Source: Carposina sasakii
Taxonomy: Eukaryota; Arthropoda; Insecta; Lepidoptera; Carposinidae
Reading direction: 5' to 3'
Length of the DNA stretch: 64,000 bases
Assembly (NCBI GenBank): GCA_014607495.2
Contig: CP053155.1
Span: forward strand, 6,138,001-6,202,000
The stretch's first letter is position 1. Each line of letters opens with the position of its first letter. The position numbers and the translations under genes were made by a program. This document shows positions 32,301-41,082 of this stretch, piece after piece. A model generated the notes under the pieces. The model was not told where the DNA came from and did no database searches. It saw nothing but the letters and a program-made list of their open reading frames with translations.

Positions 32301-34073
32301 GCCTAATGGGGACGCGGCTTTAAATCTATCTTAGACGTGAGAGTGACACTGGGTCAAAATTACGCAGTCGGATTGTCACAATTAATTCCATAACCCGCCA
32401 CGTTCTTCTAGAAGCAAACATTGTAAAACCCCCTGATTCTGATGGAAGCCACCACGCCACAAATACCTCTCGTTTTATAGGTAAAATCTAAGAGACTAAA
32501 CTAAGGGCTGATTTTTCCAAACGTCAGCCTAGCCTATCAGAGGAATACAGTGGATGCTGTCTTTCTCTACAACTTGATCATGATAGAGACAGCATCAACT
32601 TTATTTCTCTTATAGGCTATGTGACGTTTAGAAAAATCAGCCCTGTCTCTTAGATTTTACCTATAAAAAGAGATGTGTTCATGGCGTGGTGGGTTCCATA
32701 AGAAACACGGTGTTTTACAATAGAATAAAAAAATTCAAGAAGAGAGTGGCGGGTCATGGACTTGGAAAAATCGGTCCGAGGTCTGGTATACTTGATACTT
32801 ACATTCCTTATGCTTCCCCATGGCCGGCTGCAGCGGACTGTCGTCCACCACCACCTTGGGCGGCGACACGCGCGGCGAGCTGGGCGGCTCGCTAGCGCCG
32901 CTGCCGCCCGCCTGGCGTCCGGCCATGTCCTCGGCGCCCGAACTGGAGGCACGACAGATATTGTGGTTTCATTTATGTTTCTATACTTAAATATACACTA
33001 GCGACTTCGCACGGGTGTAATGCTTATACATGTAAACCTTCCTCTTGAATCCCTCTATTCAATGAAAAAAACCGCATCAAAATCCTTTGCGTAGTTTGAA
33101 AGATCTAAGCATACATAGGGACAGACAGACAGCAGGAAGCAACTTTGTTTTATAATATATTATGTTATATTGATAGCGTCGGACCCATTATCCCCCAAAG
33201 AGGTTGGGCAGAAGTATGCAAAATACATACCCACTTTTCACCGGTTAGCCTATTAAGTCCAATGTTACCACGTTGGCCACGGGGCCAGCCTACCGCCGCG
33301 CCGCTTTTCAGGTACAAATACAACATTGTATTACGTGGATATAATTAACATAATTGAGTCTGTATGCCCAAAAAGAGATCGTTGAAACAGTAGGGTCATG
33401 AAATGATCAGTGACTATTCCAGTTCATCATCTGAGTTATGACCAGGAAATGCAGTTGGTGTAGGTGTATTCTAGTAAAGCTGAACTTTTGGTGATACGTT
33501 ATACGGGAGCAATTTTCTTTGTTATGCTAGTCGTGATAATAGAGATAAAGTTGAAAATGCCGCACCGGTCTAGTTAGTAAATTGCCTCGCTCGTATTCAC
33601 CTGTTTAAATGCCGCCGCCAGAATTGACGGGGCGTAAAATTTGTTATGAGGACGTGGTGTTACATATGCGAAGAGATAATTTTGCAGTTTCCAAAAAGAT
33701 GCACAATAGGTACCTACTATATATTATAATATCTATGTACCTTGATTCAAGGCAGCATTCTGCTTCTAATTCTACTCTATGAATCGGAAATAACTTCTAG
33801 ATCTTAAATTCTTATCACATTTTCCTAAAGCATATCTAGTTAACGTAACGTATATCTACCTGAATGTATCGTCAGATGACGAAACAGGCGTCCTGGGCGG
33901 CGAGGCAGGCGACGACGCGGGCGAGGCGGCGCGGCTCCGCTGACGCAGCGGCTTGAACCACTCCGGGTATATCGCGCTCAGCGTCTCCACCAGGTCGTGG
34001 TCCAGCGTGACGCGCCACGACTCGCGCCCCTCCTCGCCCTCCGACCCGCCGCCACCGCACGATGATCGGCTCT
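26342..34073 (-). CDS. Mrtf: Myocardin-related transcription factor (MRTF), 3' five coding exons
   Basis: Coding exons on the minus strand are 34073-33860, 32942-32803, 29035-28970, 28135-28002 and 27838-26342. All have GT-AG borders with matching phases, giving 682 complete codons. Domains by residue in this partial protein: a Ser/Pro linker (about 1-118); RPEL repeat 1 at about 119-142 (LLMRRPINQLVAQGIMP); RPEL 2 at about 160-184 (QQRPDRQELERRHILE); RPEL 3 at about 200-228 (SHRPGPLELIKKNIL); the conserved KFHEYKGPPSA basic segment; a SAP domain at about 344-378 (MKVSDLRAECKRRNL); a coiled coil at about 392-420; a proline-rich tract; and a C-terminal activation region with MDDVLEILVQHGE. Family role: a G-actin-sensing coactivator of SRF. 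G-actin binds the RPELs, and loss of G-actin lets MRTF enter the nucleus. The first exon here starts mid-codon, so at least one upstream exon with the ATG is missing. The last exon is strikingly GC-rich. Confidence 0.93.
26345..27700. other. GC-rich island formed by the last Mrtf exon
   Basis: Base composition changes abruptly from AT-rich intergenic DNA to tracts dominated by GGC, GCG and CGG. It returns to AT-rich beyond about 27840. Third positions in the Mrtf frame are almost all G or C. The composition removes stop codons on the opposite strand, producing long antisense open frames (26378-27712 and 26517-27458) that encode Arg/Ala/Gly-rich low-complexity sequence and are not taken as genes. 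Confidence 0.85.
28687..28742 (+). repeat. 56-bp segment identical to 36656-36711
   Basis: This Mrtf intron segment begins AGAGGGTCTTGGTGTTTTG and ends CACTACTAACCGAA. It reads identically at 36656-36711, where it is the outer part of the GGGGTAGGCAGAGC repeat. Here that repeat is truncated after the shared 56 bp. Confidence 0.9.
29334..29360. promoter_or_regulatory. DRE-like TATCGATA pair upstream of Mrtf exon 29035-28970
   Basis: TATCGATA at 29353-29360 is a perfect palindromic DRE core (DREF site in Drosophila promoters). TATCGATG at 29334-29341 is a close second. They lie about 300 bp upstream, in the gene's direction, of the exon carrying the first RPEL repeat, next to a CpG-richer patch (29380-29470). 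An internal Mrtf promoter is possible but unproven. Confidence 0.35.
30461..31415 (+). repeat. 472-bp tandem duplication of a MITE-Helitron hybrid
   Basis: Copy 1 (30461-30931) and copy 2 (30933-31415) both run from TCGAAAACTACGGAATCTCC to GACATTTTGCTTTTTCTG. Each contains the TACAGGGTGTTTTTTGG-family body ending GCCACCAAAAAACATCCTG, followed by a Helitron-type 3' section (GGCTGGACCGATTTCGATGC). They differ by small indels: copy 1 lacks about 26 bp after CCTGGGAA, and copy 2 lacks the TTTTTTCACG stretch. It lies in an Mrtf intron. Confidence 0.85.
31290..31449 (+). mobile_element. Helitron 3' end with CTAG terminus
   Basis: The sequence runs CGCTAATCTCAGAAACGGC, ACCGATTTCGATGC, TTTTTATCCCGGATAATTTC, then the hairpin region GTCCACGCGGAC, then GAGTCGCGGGCG and CTAG, followed by T. 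CTRR followed by T is the Helitron 3' rule. It matches the 3' part of the full element at 46094-47059. Confidence 0.75.
31763..31920 (+). repeat. Solo arm of the palindromic element at 32387-32759
   Basis: ATTACCCGCTAC, GATTGTAAAACACCCTGATT and TGGAAGCCAAAACGCCA parallel the left arm at 32387-32460 (ATAACCCGCCAC, ATTGTAAAACCCCCTGATT, TGGAAGCCACCACGCCA). The segment then continues as TTTTTACCCAACTGCGCC, a word group also seen near 61610. Confidence 0.6.
31949..32319. mobile_element. 371-bp PIF/Harbinger-type MITE with TTA TSD
   Basis: Terminal repeats of about 37 bp: the left is GGCGGTGTACCCATTAGGCG and the reverse complement of the right is AGCCGCGTCCCCATTAGGCG. Both continue AACAGT.AGCGGCTGAC. 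TTA lies at both edges (31946-31948 and 32320-32322). The interior is CpG-rich (GCGCGGGC, CGGCGCCGCCGG). It sits in the large Mrtf intron. No transposase frame was found. Confidence 0.75.
32387..32759. mobile_element. Large palindromic foldback element with an inner MITE as its loop
   Basis: Outer arms pair from CCATAACCCGCCACG (left) with CCATGACCCGCCACT (reverse complement of right), through ATTGTAAAAC and CCACCACGCCA. They reach an exact inner block, TTTATAGGTAAAATCTAAGAGAC, at about 32474-32496 and 32645-32667. Between the arms lies a second hairpin, 32504-32644, running AGGGCTGATTTTTCC...GGAAAAATCAGCCCT-like. This inner unit is related to the MITE at 13541-13678. The right arm ends about 43 bp from an Mrtf exon (donor at 32802). 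Confidence 0.75.
32999..33172 (-). mobile_element. Helitron-like non-autonomous fragment
   Basis: It starts CTAGCGACTTCGCACGGGTG (a Helitron 3' end in reverse). It continues CCTTCCTCTTGAATCCC, ACCGCATCAAAATCC and AAAGATCTAAGCATACATAG, as at 7525-7720. It lies upstream of the Mrtf exon that starts at 32942. Confidence 0.65.
33167..33325 (+). repeat. Dispersed repeat, GTTGGGCAGAAGT family, copy 3
   Basis: It runs CCCATTATCCCCCAAAGAGG, TTGGGCAGAAGTATGC, CCACTTTTCACCGGTTAG, TATTAAGTCC, then AGCCTACCGCCGC. This is the clearest copy of the family in the window and lies in an Mrtf intron. Confidence 0.65.
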
Positions 34074-36655
34074 CTGATAAACGAGAGAAACCTCATAGTC
34101 TTAAAAACTCTGAAATAAACTGCCTTTCTATCACAGATCTGCTAGGTATGCTACAATTCTGCGTTTGAAATCCACAAATTAAATCCGTTGACATCATGGA
34201 TCAATGAATATGGTTGTTGCATAGCAGATTTCTGGTGGAAAGACAGCCTGACGGTCGACTAAAGAAGCGAACTAAATGGCTACGGCGTTGACAAAATATG
34301 CATTGCCAGGCTGCAAGCCATTGTCAATCATATCTAAAGCACTTGTAAGTAGTAGTTATTGTAGATAGAGTTATTATTAGTATAAAGAATCTATGCAAAA
34401 TAGATACATAAAAAAAGAAGGACGAAAAGCTTAGGCATCCAGATTCGGTAAAACCAATAAAAATACTAAATCTGAACTATGAAACCTTGACATATAACTC
34501 TTCAATTAACTTCTTATACTTATTATTTCAGAAAGCATAAAAAAGTGGGCATCTTACCTATTAAAATGCTACATGAAAAATAACAGATAAAACAGATACC
34601 TATTGGCTTACCTACGATCAATGATTTGATTCGATCGAAATTTTATAGCGGAAGTATAAGACAACAGTAAAAAATCCATTACAATGGCAGACAATTCGGA
34701 AGTACGTGAGATCAACAGCAGTGGGTGCGGTGGCAGTAGGTGTATGGTACCCGGCAATCGTAACTGGTGCGCTTCGATTGTGAATGGAATGCTGAGAGGA
34801 TATGCGATAATTAATTATAATCAATACCTGCCTGTAAACTACGCAACGCAGTATGAGACAATCTCTGGCTCACATAGGTGTACCACAGTTTACATTTCCG
34901 CCCGAAAACTGCGTAACCACAACTATGAGCAAACGTTGTTACAGTCAGTTTCATATAACAATTCCCGTGCAACACATTTTTATGCAGTTACAAGAATGTT
35001 GTCTTAGACAGAGCTGTTGTCATCGTCCAAATGAACTATTTGGTGAAACGTACTCTAGTCCACCTCCTTTATGTTTTTCCTACATAGCTACTATTGTAGC
35101 GGATCCTTGAGCGTGTTTACGTGCGTGCACTGAAACGCGTTCCTAGCACTTTGATCATGCATTCTACTGTACAGCGAGTTGCCATTTACCGCTTTATGAC
35201 TGCGTGAATAAGGAGCTTAAAATTCTCCATGCATTCCTATTCGACTACTAATGAAAAGTACGTCGGGAACGGTAAGCGTTTGCCTAAAAAATGTTATGGT
35301 AAACAACGCTTCGCGATTCCAGAAGCGCGAGGAAACGTTATTACGTAATGTTTAAATGCCCAATAAACCTGAAAATATGAGAAGGAATAAATAAAACATC
35401 TGTCCGCTCCGTGAGTCATGTAAACAGAAGCAAACTCCAAAAAATCTGTAAAACGAATTGCAATATTGTTGAGATTTGCGCCGTTTATGAGTTGGCTAGA
35501 TAGCTGCGTAAACCGCTATTCTATCTCTAGCCTCACAGACAACTTGGCAACAAAAGTTCCTTTGAAAGAAAATTATAATTGTAATTGTTCTACGTAAACA
35601 AACAGCTGGTCTACTATACATTGATTAAGACATGGTAGTTGCACGAAAATTAAGGTATTAATCAATACACACTTTAGCAAATATGTAAACACCTGTTATG
35701 CATCTAACGTAGATATTATCGAACACAAACTTGTAAATAAACCGGCGCACGTGTTACTACTGACTCATTACAGAGACGGCCGCGAATATACTCATAGGAG
35801 ACGGATTCATTAATTATTCTTATATTAAAAAGTGAGGAGAAAGATCTACAGTTGTATGCTAGATTCTTAGTATTCATAAAATGCAGATCTTAGATCAAAG
35901 CGGGCCTTACTAAAGTTTTACACAAATTTTATCTTGGCTAGATCTAGGTCAAGGCTTGTCGTCCTGAGACTTCAGAGACATACGAAAGTGACCGAAAATT
36001 AAAATAAAAGTCGGTAAATTAGTCGCTAGCGCTTCCACGTCAATCAACCTGTCAACGTTGATACGCTGATACCGCTGAAAGTAGCGTTTTACTTGCTTTC
36101 TTTTATTTATCTTTGCATTCCCACACTATTGAACTGTAACGAGGCTTTAGTCAGGTTGTGGAGGTGACGTCAGATGCGCACACGGCACTAAGCGTGGGTA
36201 CCTACTACGACCCGGCACCTGTCTCCACCCACACGGCTAATTAAATTGTAAATAACTTGATCATTCATTCATCGATAAAATTGATAGTTGAAAATGTCAG
36301 ATAAGCGCGCACTTATCGGAAAAGTATGACAAGAACAGGTGGTAACGAAAACTGGGTCGTGTCGTGTCCGGCCGTCGTGTCAAAACGCTCGTTTTCATTA
36401 AGGAATCTATTCCAAGACAAACAGTAATAGTCACAATTCTCCATAGTGCTAAGCTAAATATGATTTGTGGGACGAATCTCGCGGCTAGCGGCGACAGACC
36501 GATGGCAGATGACCCGAATACGCAACCATGCCACCTAAACCTTTCGTTGTCTAACTGGACAGATTTTCTAGATCTCTGTGCAAACCGCGGGCAAACTAAA
36601 TTCCAAAAAAACACCAAAAATAAACGGGCATACTGCACAAGTTAGTAGAGGGACA
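34074..36655. other. Upstream side of the first visible Mrtf exon, no exon recognised
   Basis: This should be Mrtf intron or 5' flank. No ATG exon with the required donor phase was found. A consensus CRE, TGACGTCA, lies at 36165-36172 within GC-richer sequence (36130-36235). Open frames such as 34684-35007 show no domain. Confidence 0.45.
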
Positions 36656-36838
36656 AGAGGGTCTTGGTGTTTTGTAGGCGATGGGCTGACCACCTGTCAC
36701 TACTAACCGAACTTGTACATCTCATCTATACCCTCAAAATTGGTCAGAAGTGGCATCTTGTGGTTCTATCAGCCCTTGGTGCTCTGCCTACCCCGTAAGC
36801 GATAAAGGCGTGATTATATGTATGTATGTATGTAATAA
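36656..36838 (+). repeat. Uninterrupted GGGGTAGGCAGAGC repeat (inverse orientation)
   Basis: It runs from AGAGGGTCTTGGTG through TACATCTCATCTATACCC, AATTGGTCAGAAGTGGCATC and GCCCTTGGTGCTCTGCC to TACCCCGTAAGCGATAAAGG and an ATGT microsatellite. It is the intact reference for the interrupted copy at 11547-12165 and ends in (ATGT)n, as related copies do. Confidence 0.8.
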
Positions 36839-37370
36839 ACGAAAAAGACCGCACCAGGAAAATAAGTTATACTAAACAAAACAATTCAATGTAGTTAGTT
36901 ACAAATCCACAATGTAAACCTCTCATTTAGATTTCAGATGTATACTCGTATGCACTCATCTCATTTAACCAGATATTATAGATCGCGCTCAATCTTCATC
37001 ATACAGGTAACCTTTATACTTTCAACAGAATCTGTATAATTATCAGTTGCTTATAAAACAGCATACTTTGGCCAGTATCGGAACATTATGTTACAATCGT
37101 TTTTTTTTATCACACCAGATAGAGACAACCTTGACAAGGCATCGAAGAAGGTCTCTCGGTGGTAAACAATATCTTCCAGCGTGATTCATTGCGTGATTTA
37201 TTTCTATCAAATACATTACGGGCAACAGCTAATTTCCTTAAATATTTAGTACAATTTAATAAACATGTTCATCTCGTTATAAAAAAGGCGCAATCCATTC
37301 GACATAATTTTTCACCTGTCAATTTCATTCCGAATCTTGGTACAATATTTAATTAATTAATTTAATTTAA

Positions 37371-37510
37371 TGGGGCTGGGGCTTTTGGGTATTCTTACTC
37401 GGTTCAGGCGGTTAAGCTCTGAATAAATTACCCCATACGGTTAGAGATTGTCGCACTGTTGGCACATTTAGGGAAAAGCTGAAGGATCACTACCTGTCCA
37501 TTATTTGAAT
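37371..37510 (+). pseudogene. LINE 3' fragment, same family as 16393-17815
   Basis: The plus strand encodes LGLLGILTRFRRLSSE followed by a stop, matching the C-terminal LLGILSRFGRLSSG of the minus-strand LINE. DNA similarity continues through ATTACCCCATACGGTTAGAGATTGTCGC. It then extends beyond the deletion seen in that copy, with a GTTGGCACATTTAGGGAAAAGC C-terminal tail region. It is a dead fragment. Confidence 0.8.
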
Positions 37511-37594
37511 ATGCTGTCATTTGTTTCGAATTTTTATTTTGTTTAGAATTAGTTTAATTGCACATGTTACCCCGTTTGTTAACAATTTCTCTTT

Positions 37595-37678
37595 AGCGCG
37601 GTATGCAGAGGTCGTGGGTTCGATTCCCACTCGGGTGAGGAATTTTTTCCATTTCTTTATTAATAATTTTATAATATA
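37595..37678 (+). mobile_element. Truncated tRNA-derived SINE
   Basis: GCGCGGTATGCAGAGGTCGT, GGGTTCGATTCCCACTCGGG and GAGGAATTTTTTCCATTTC match the SINE at 43752-43960. Box A is missing. Box B (GGTTCGATTCC) is intact. The copy stops where the Helitron end at 37679 begins. Confidence 0.8.
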
Positions 37679-37728
37679 CTAGCTGTTGCCCGCGACTTCG
37701 TCCGCGTCAACAAACAGAATAAAATATT

Positions 37729-38028
37729 TTAAAGTACTTCTGCGTAAATTATATTTTTTGTTTTATTTTCTTGTGGCAGAAGAACATACTGATTTTCTCC
37801 GCAACCCGATCTTGACAACGCGACATATAATTGGCCGTGTGAAAAGCAGTCTTGACGTAAGTCAATTCCAACGTGTTTAAACGTTTGCCCCTGTGATTTA
37901 TTAATTGTTACAGCAAAAGATAACTTAACAGGGAATTGAATTCTTTTAAAATGTTGAATAACTTTTCCTAAGACGGTATTTTCATATCTCTCAAAATTTA
38001 GCTGGGCTGTTAAGGGTTCTGCATCAGG
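37729..38028 (-). pseudogene. Helitron Rep/helicase C-terminal fragment
   Basis: The minus-strand frame from 38028 to the TAA at 37729-37731 encodes 99 residues of the end of a Helitron helicase. Visible motifs: [14 protein letters not shown]; then [12 protein letters not shown] (SF1 helicase motif V-like); [20 protein letters not shown] (motif VI region); and [12 protein letters not shown] before the stop. An in-frame TAA cuts the frame upstream at 38029. The upstream 90 bp are a second, slightly different copy of the same segment (see 37961-38170). The rest of the Rep and helicase is missing, so the fragment is inactive. Confidence 0.85.
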
Positions 38029-38170
38029 TTATCTAGACCTTCAATTTTATTACGTTATTAGAAAGTGCTTATCATGCTGAGCAACTTTTCCTAAGACGGT
38101 ATTTTCATATCTCTCAAAGTTTAGCTGGGCTGCTAAGGGTTCTGCATCAGGCAGTCTAGACCTTCAATTT
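37961..38170 (-). repeat. 123-bp-period tandem duplication inside the Helitron helicase remnant
   Basis: ACTTTTCCTAAGACGGTATT starts at 37961 and again at 38084. Both continue through TTCATATCTCTCAAA and GCATCAGG to CTAGACCTTCAATTTT. Both copies would encode [14 protein letters not shown] on the minus strand, with differences after it. The TAA at 38029 is in the lower copy only. Confidence 0.85.
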
Positions 38171-38596
38171 TTTTCTTTCATATCATTTCTACGTCATTTT
38201 ATTCTTTCATACATATTTTTTGGATAACTTGAACCGTTTACGCAGCGCACGCAACGGAAGTCTCCAAAGTTGAATAATTTTCCCCGTTTTTTCCACATTT
38301 TCCTCTTATTCTTCGTCCCTATTGGTCGCACTGTGATGATATATAGCCTAAAGCCTTCCTCGATAAATGGACTATCCAACACAAAAAGCGGGTGGGGCTG
38401 TGTCGGGGCACACGGCCGTTGGTTTTAACGTGAAACGTCTATGTTAGCGAATCGCTTTTAAAGTAAAAGATTGAAATGAAAACAAGATGGACGCTGTTTT
38501 AAGTATTTTAATAAAAAAAGAACAGGTACGTAATAGAAACATAAAATACATAGCAAATGTTTATATATTTATTGTCACTTTCTGGTTATTTTAAAT

Positions 38597-38800
38597 AGCA
38601 GCCGCCCACGACTTCGTCCGCGTGAGGGGGCGTTGTACCCGTGCGAAGCCGGGCAGGTTGTTGTATAGACTGTAGCCTTCCTTGGTAAATGGGCTATCTA
38701 ACACTGAAAGAATTTTTCAAATCAGACCAGTAGTTCCTGAGATTAGCGCGTTCAAACAAACAAACAAACAAACTCTTCAGCTTTATAATATTAGTATAGA
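38597..38800 (-). mobile_element. Short non-autonomous Helitron
   Basis: In reverse orientation it starts TCTATACTAATATTATAAAG (5' TC next to A). It has AGTTTGTTTG repeats, GCGCTAATCTCAGGAACTAC and GATAGCCCATTTACC. It ends CTTCGCACGGG, CGCGGACGAAGTCGTGGGC and a decayed CTAT terminus in place of CTAG. Confidence 0.7.
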
Positions 38801-39262
38801 TATAAATACTGTCCAAATTACACTTATTTTTGTATAAATCAATTGGTTCAAATAAACTTGACAAACACACGAAAGAATCACCACGCTATAAAGTCGGAGT
38901 CACGAGTTACACTGAATAGAAACAAGCGTGAGCGCCGGTTTCGCACAGTTATCGCAGTATCCCTCCCCCCCCGCCCCGCTTGACCCCGACACGAACTCAA
39001 TGTCATAACAGCGAGCTGACTATATAAGTGAAATATTTACACCACATTTTTGTTTCTAAGACCAATAGTTTTTTAATTATTAAGGTACGATGATATAGAC
39101 CTTTTCGTTACGGTCCAGTTTTTAAACCTGGTACCCGTATGTGTCGGCGCGATTTTAAAGACGTTTCACGTCAAAAGAATTTTTTAATTCGACCCAGTAG
39201 TTCCGGAGATTAGCGCGTTCAATCAAACAAACAAACAAACAAACTCTTCAGCTTTATAATAT

Positions 39263-39264
39263 TA

Positions 39265-39312
<48 letters not shown>
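39263..39312. repeat. (TA)n microsatellite
   Basis: An almost pure TA run of about 46 bp lies exactly between the Helitron 5' end and the next element's TACAGGG terminus. Confidence 0.95.
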
Positions 39313-39313
<1 letters not shown>

Positions 39314-39480
39314 GGTATTTTTTGGTCGTCAACGTTTTTGAATACCACGTATTCTCCTCATCATCACGAACATTTTTCTCCATGGAAGCATACCTGGGAA
39401 GTGTCTGGTTTCCAAGATATTGAGGTCTAAAGTCTACTTATCAAGTTGCATTTTTTGGCAGAAATGCATGTAAGCATGAC
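39309..39480 (+). mobile_element. TACAGGGTATTTTTTGG element, left part
   Basis: TACAGGGTATTTTTTGGTCG, then ACGTATTCTCCTCATCATCAC, TCCATGGAAGCATACCTGG and CCAAGATATTGAGGTCTAAAG. These match the tandem copies at 30.5-31.3 kb and the element at 12834-13249. A right end of the same family (CAAAAAAATACCCTGTA) lies at 43556. The terminus next to TA suggests TA-specific insertion. Confidence 0.65.
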
Positions 39481-41077
39481 TAACAAACAACTTTCCCGAA
39501 GAAACGTTAATTAAATTCCAAACATTTCCTATCAAAAATCCAAGGCAAAAGTTACAGCGCGCGGTGGGTATGCTACGAGTAGTTCTACTCTACTCTAGCT
39601 TCTCGCGCGAAGCACACTAGGCTAACCTAGAAACCTACACTAGGCTACACTGGCAGCAACAACCAACACGAAAAATCCAGCTAAGACAAAACTACTACTT
39701 TGTTACTAACACAAAAAAGTTAGTTCTTATTATTAATTAAGTAGGTACCTACCTACATTTACGATCGTATTCTTAGTGGAAAAGTTCGAGGACACACAAA
39801 TGAGAGATGGTGCACAATACCTACTAGGTATGACAGGAACGTGGTTCGCTAGCGATCAGCTGATTGCCCGGTCGGGCTCTTGCCGGCCATCGATCGAAAC
39901 TTCTCCAGTTTCCAGTGTCTATTTCTTACTAATCATCATAACATACAGGATAACCTAGCTAGGTAGGCACACTAACTTGAAACTACAGTACGTACAGTGT
40001 AAATTATTAATAATGGTAGTAGGTACTATTGACTACCTACGCGATAACCTGGAAACATCCTTAATTTAGGCTCTTTCGAGCTAACTAAGCTAAGTGACAA
40101 TCGAGTAAGTAAGTAGGTACCTTTTCTAGGGCAAAAATCACGAATCACAAACTTCTTCATCAATAACTTCTTCAAGTTTAATAAAATGACGAAGTCTCAC
40201 ATAACATAAATAACCGAAAATTAATTAAACACCATTGTCAAAATTAACGTAACAACAGAAAGAAATTCGTCTGTTTTAGCATTTAGGTATCGAAATCCGA
40301 ACGCTACTACGCTAGACAGTGGCACGTGTAACGCTGCCCGCCCTTGAACCTGTACGCGAACTCGAGCGGTATTCTATAAACACCTTTGACCAGCCGACAA
40401 GCATCGCGCGCGCGCCATCTCTCGCACATTTACCGACACTAATGTTCAATACATTAGTTAAGATATGGTTCGTTTAGGTACCTACTCAAGCTTCAATCAC
40501 ATTCTATTTAAAAATAGCTGTTATGCTAAAGACACACCGTACCAGCGCGTAGGTAGATACCTAAATACCGGCTACTTAGGTACTCTCTCTAGTAATAACA
40601 AACAACAACACGAAACCTAGGATAAAACAAAACCGACAAATGTAAGTAAAGTTTAATTAATTATTACAATACTCCATGATTATTATAACCTACACTTGTA
40701 TTTTTTGAGGAAACCTTTGGTAGTATGTAGTATGTAATGGTACTTTAGGTATTTAGCTTGTCCGTACTTTGTTTTCAATGAATGAATGCGATTGAAATTT
40801 GAATAACACAATCAACATCCTTGATTACAATAATCAAAAACTTCTTCAACCTTCTAAAATCGACAAGTCACATGGCACACCACACGGTCTGTGTATTGCT
40901 ACGGTATAATCGAAGGAAATACAGCATTGGCTCTTCGTGAGTACACACACAGCACTTTAAGCAATCAAAAGACTTCTGAAATGCAATTCCTTGCACAATC
41001 TTTAATATTGATACCTAATGTCCTAAAATACTAAATCGAGTAAACACAAACCTAGTTGGATGAATTTTTGTGCGCGC
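39481..41077. other. Gene-free stretch, nothing recognised
   Basis: Sequence rich in TAGGTACCTA words, with no exon, RNA gene or repeat family recognised. The frame at 39776-39958 has no domain. Confidence 0.5.
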
Positions 41078-41082
41078 CGCTG

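Larger units (their letters stand above)
37679..39262 (-). mobile_element. Helitron remnant with coding sequence, interrupted by insertions
   Basis: The 3' end lies at 37679-37682 (CTAG in reverse, next to T), with GCCCGCGACTTCGTCCGCG as its hairpin region. Helicase-coding sequence follows. A 5' section (TTCCTCGATAAATGGACTATCC) is interrupted at about 38388 and resumes at about 39177 (AATTTTTTAATTCGACCCAG, then AGATTAGCGCGTTCAA). It ends near the usual CTTTATAATATTA end at about 39262. The intervening 38388-39176 contains another short Helitron (38597-38800) and an ACGTGAAACGTCT inverted pair. Confidence 0.7.

Noticed and set aside
36165..36172. Promoter of Mrtf at the CRE
   Set aside because: No exon or start site could be tied to it, so it is kept only as a low-interest observation.
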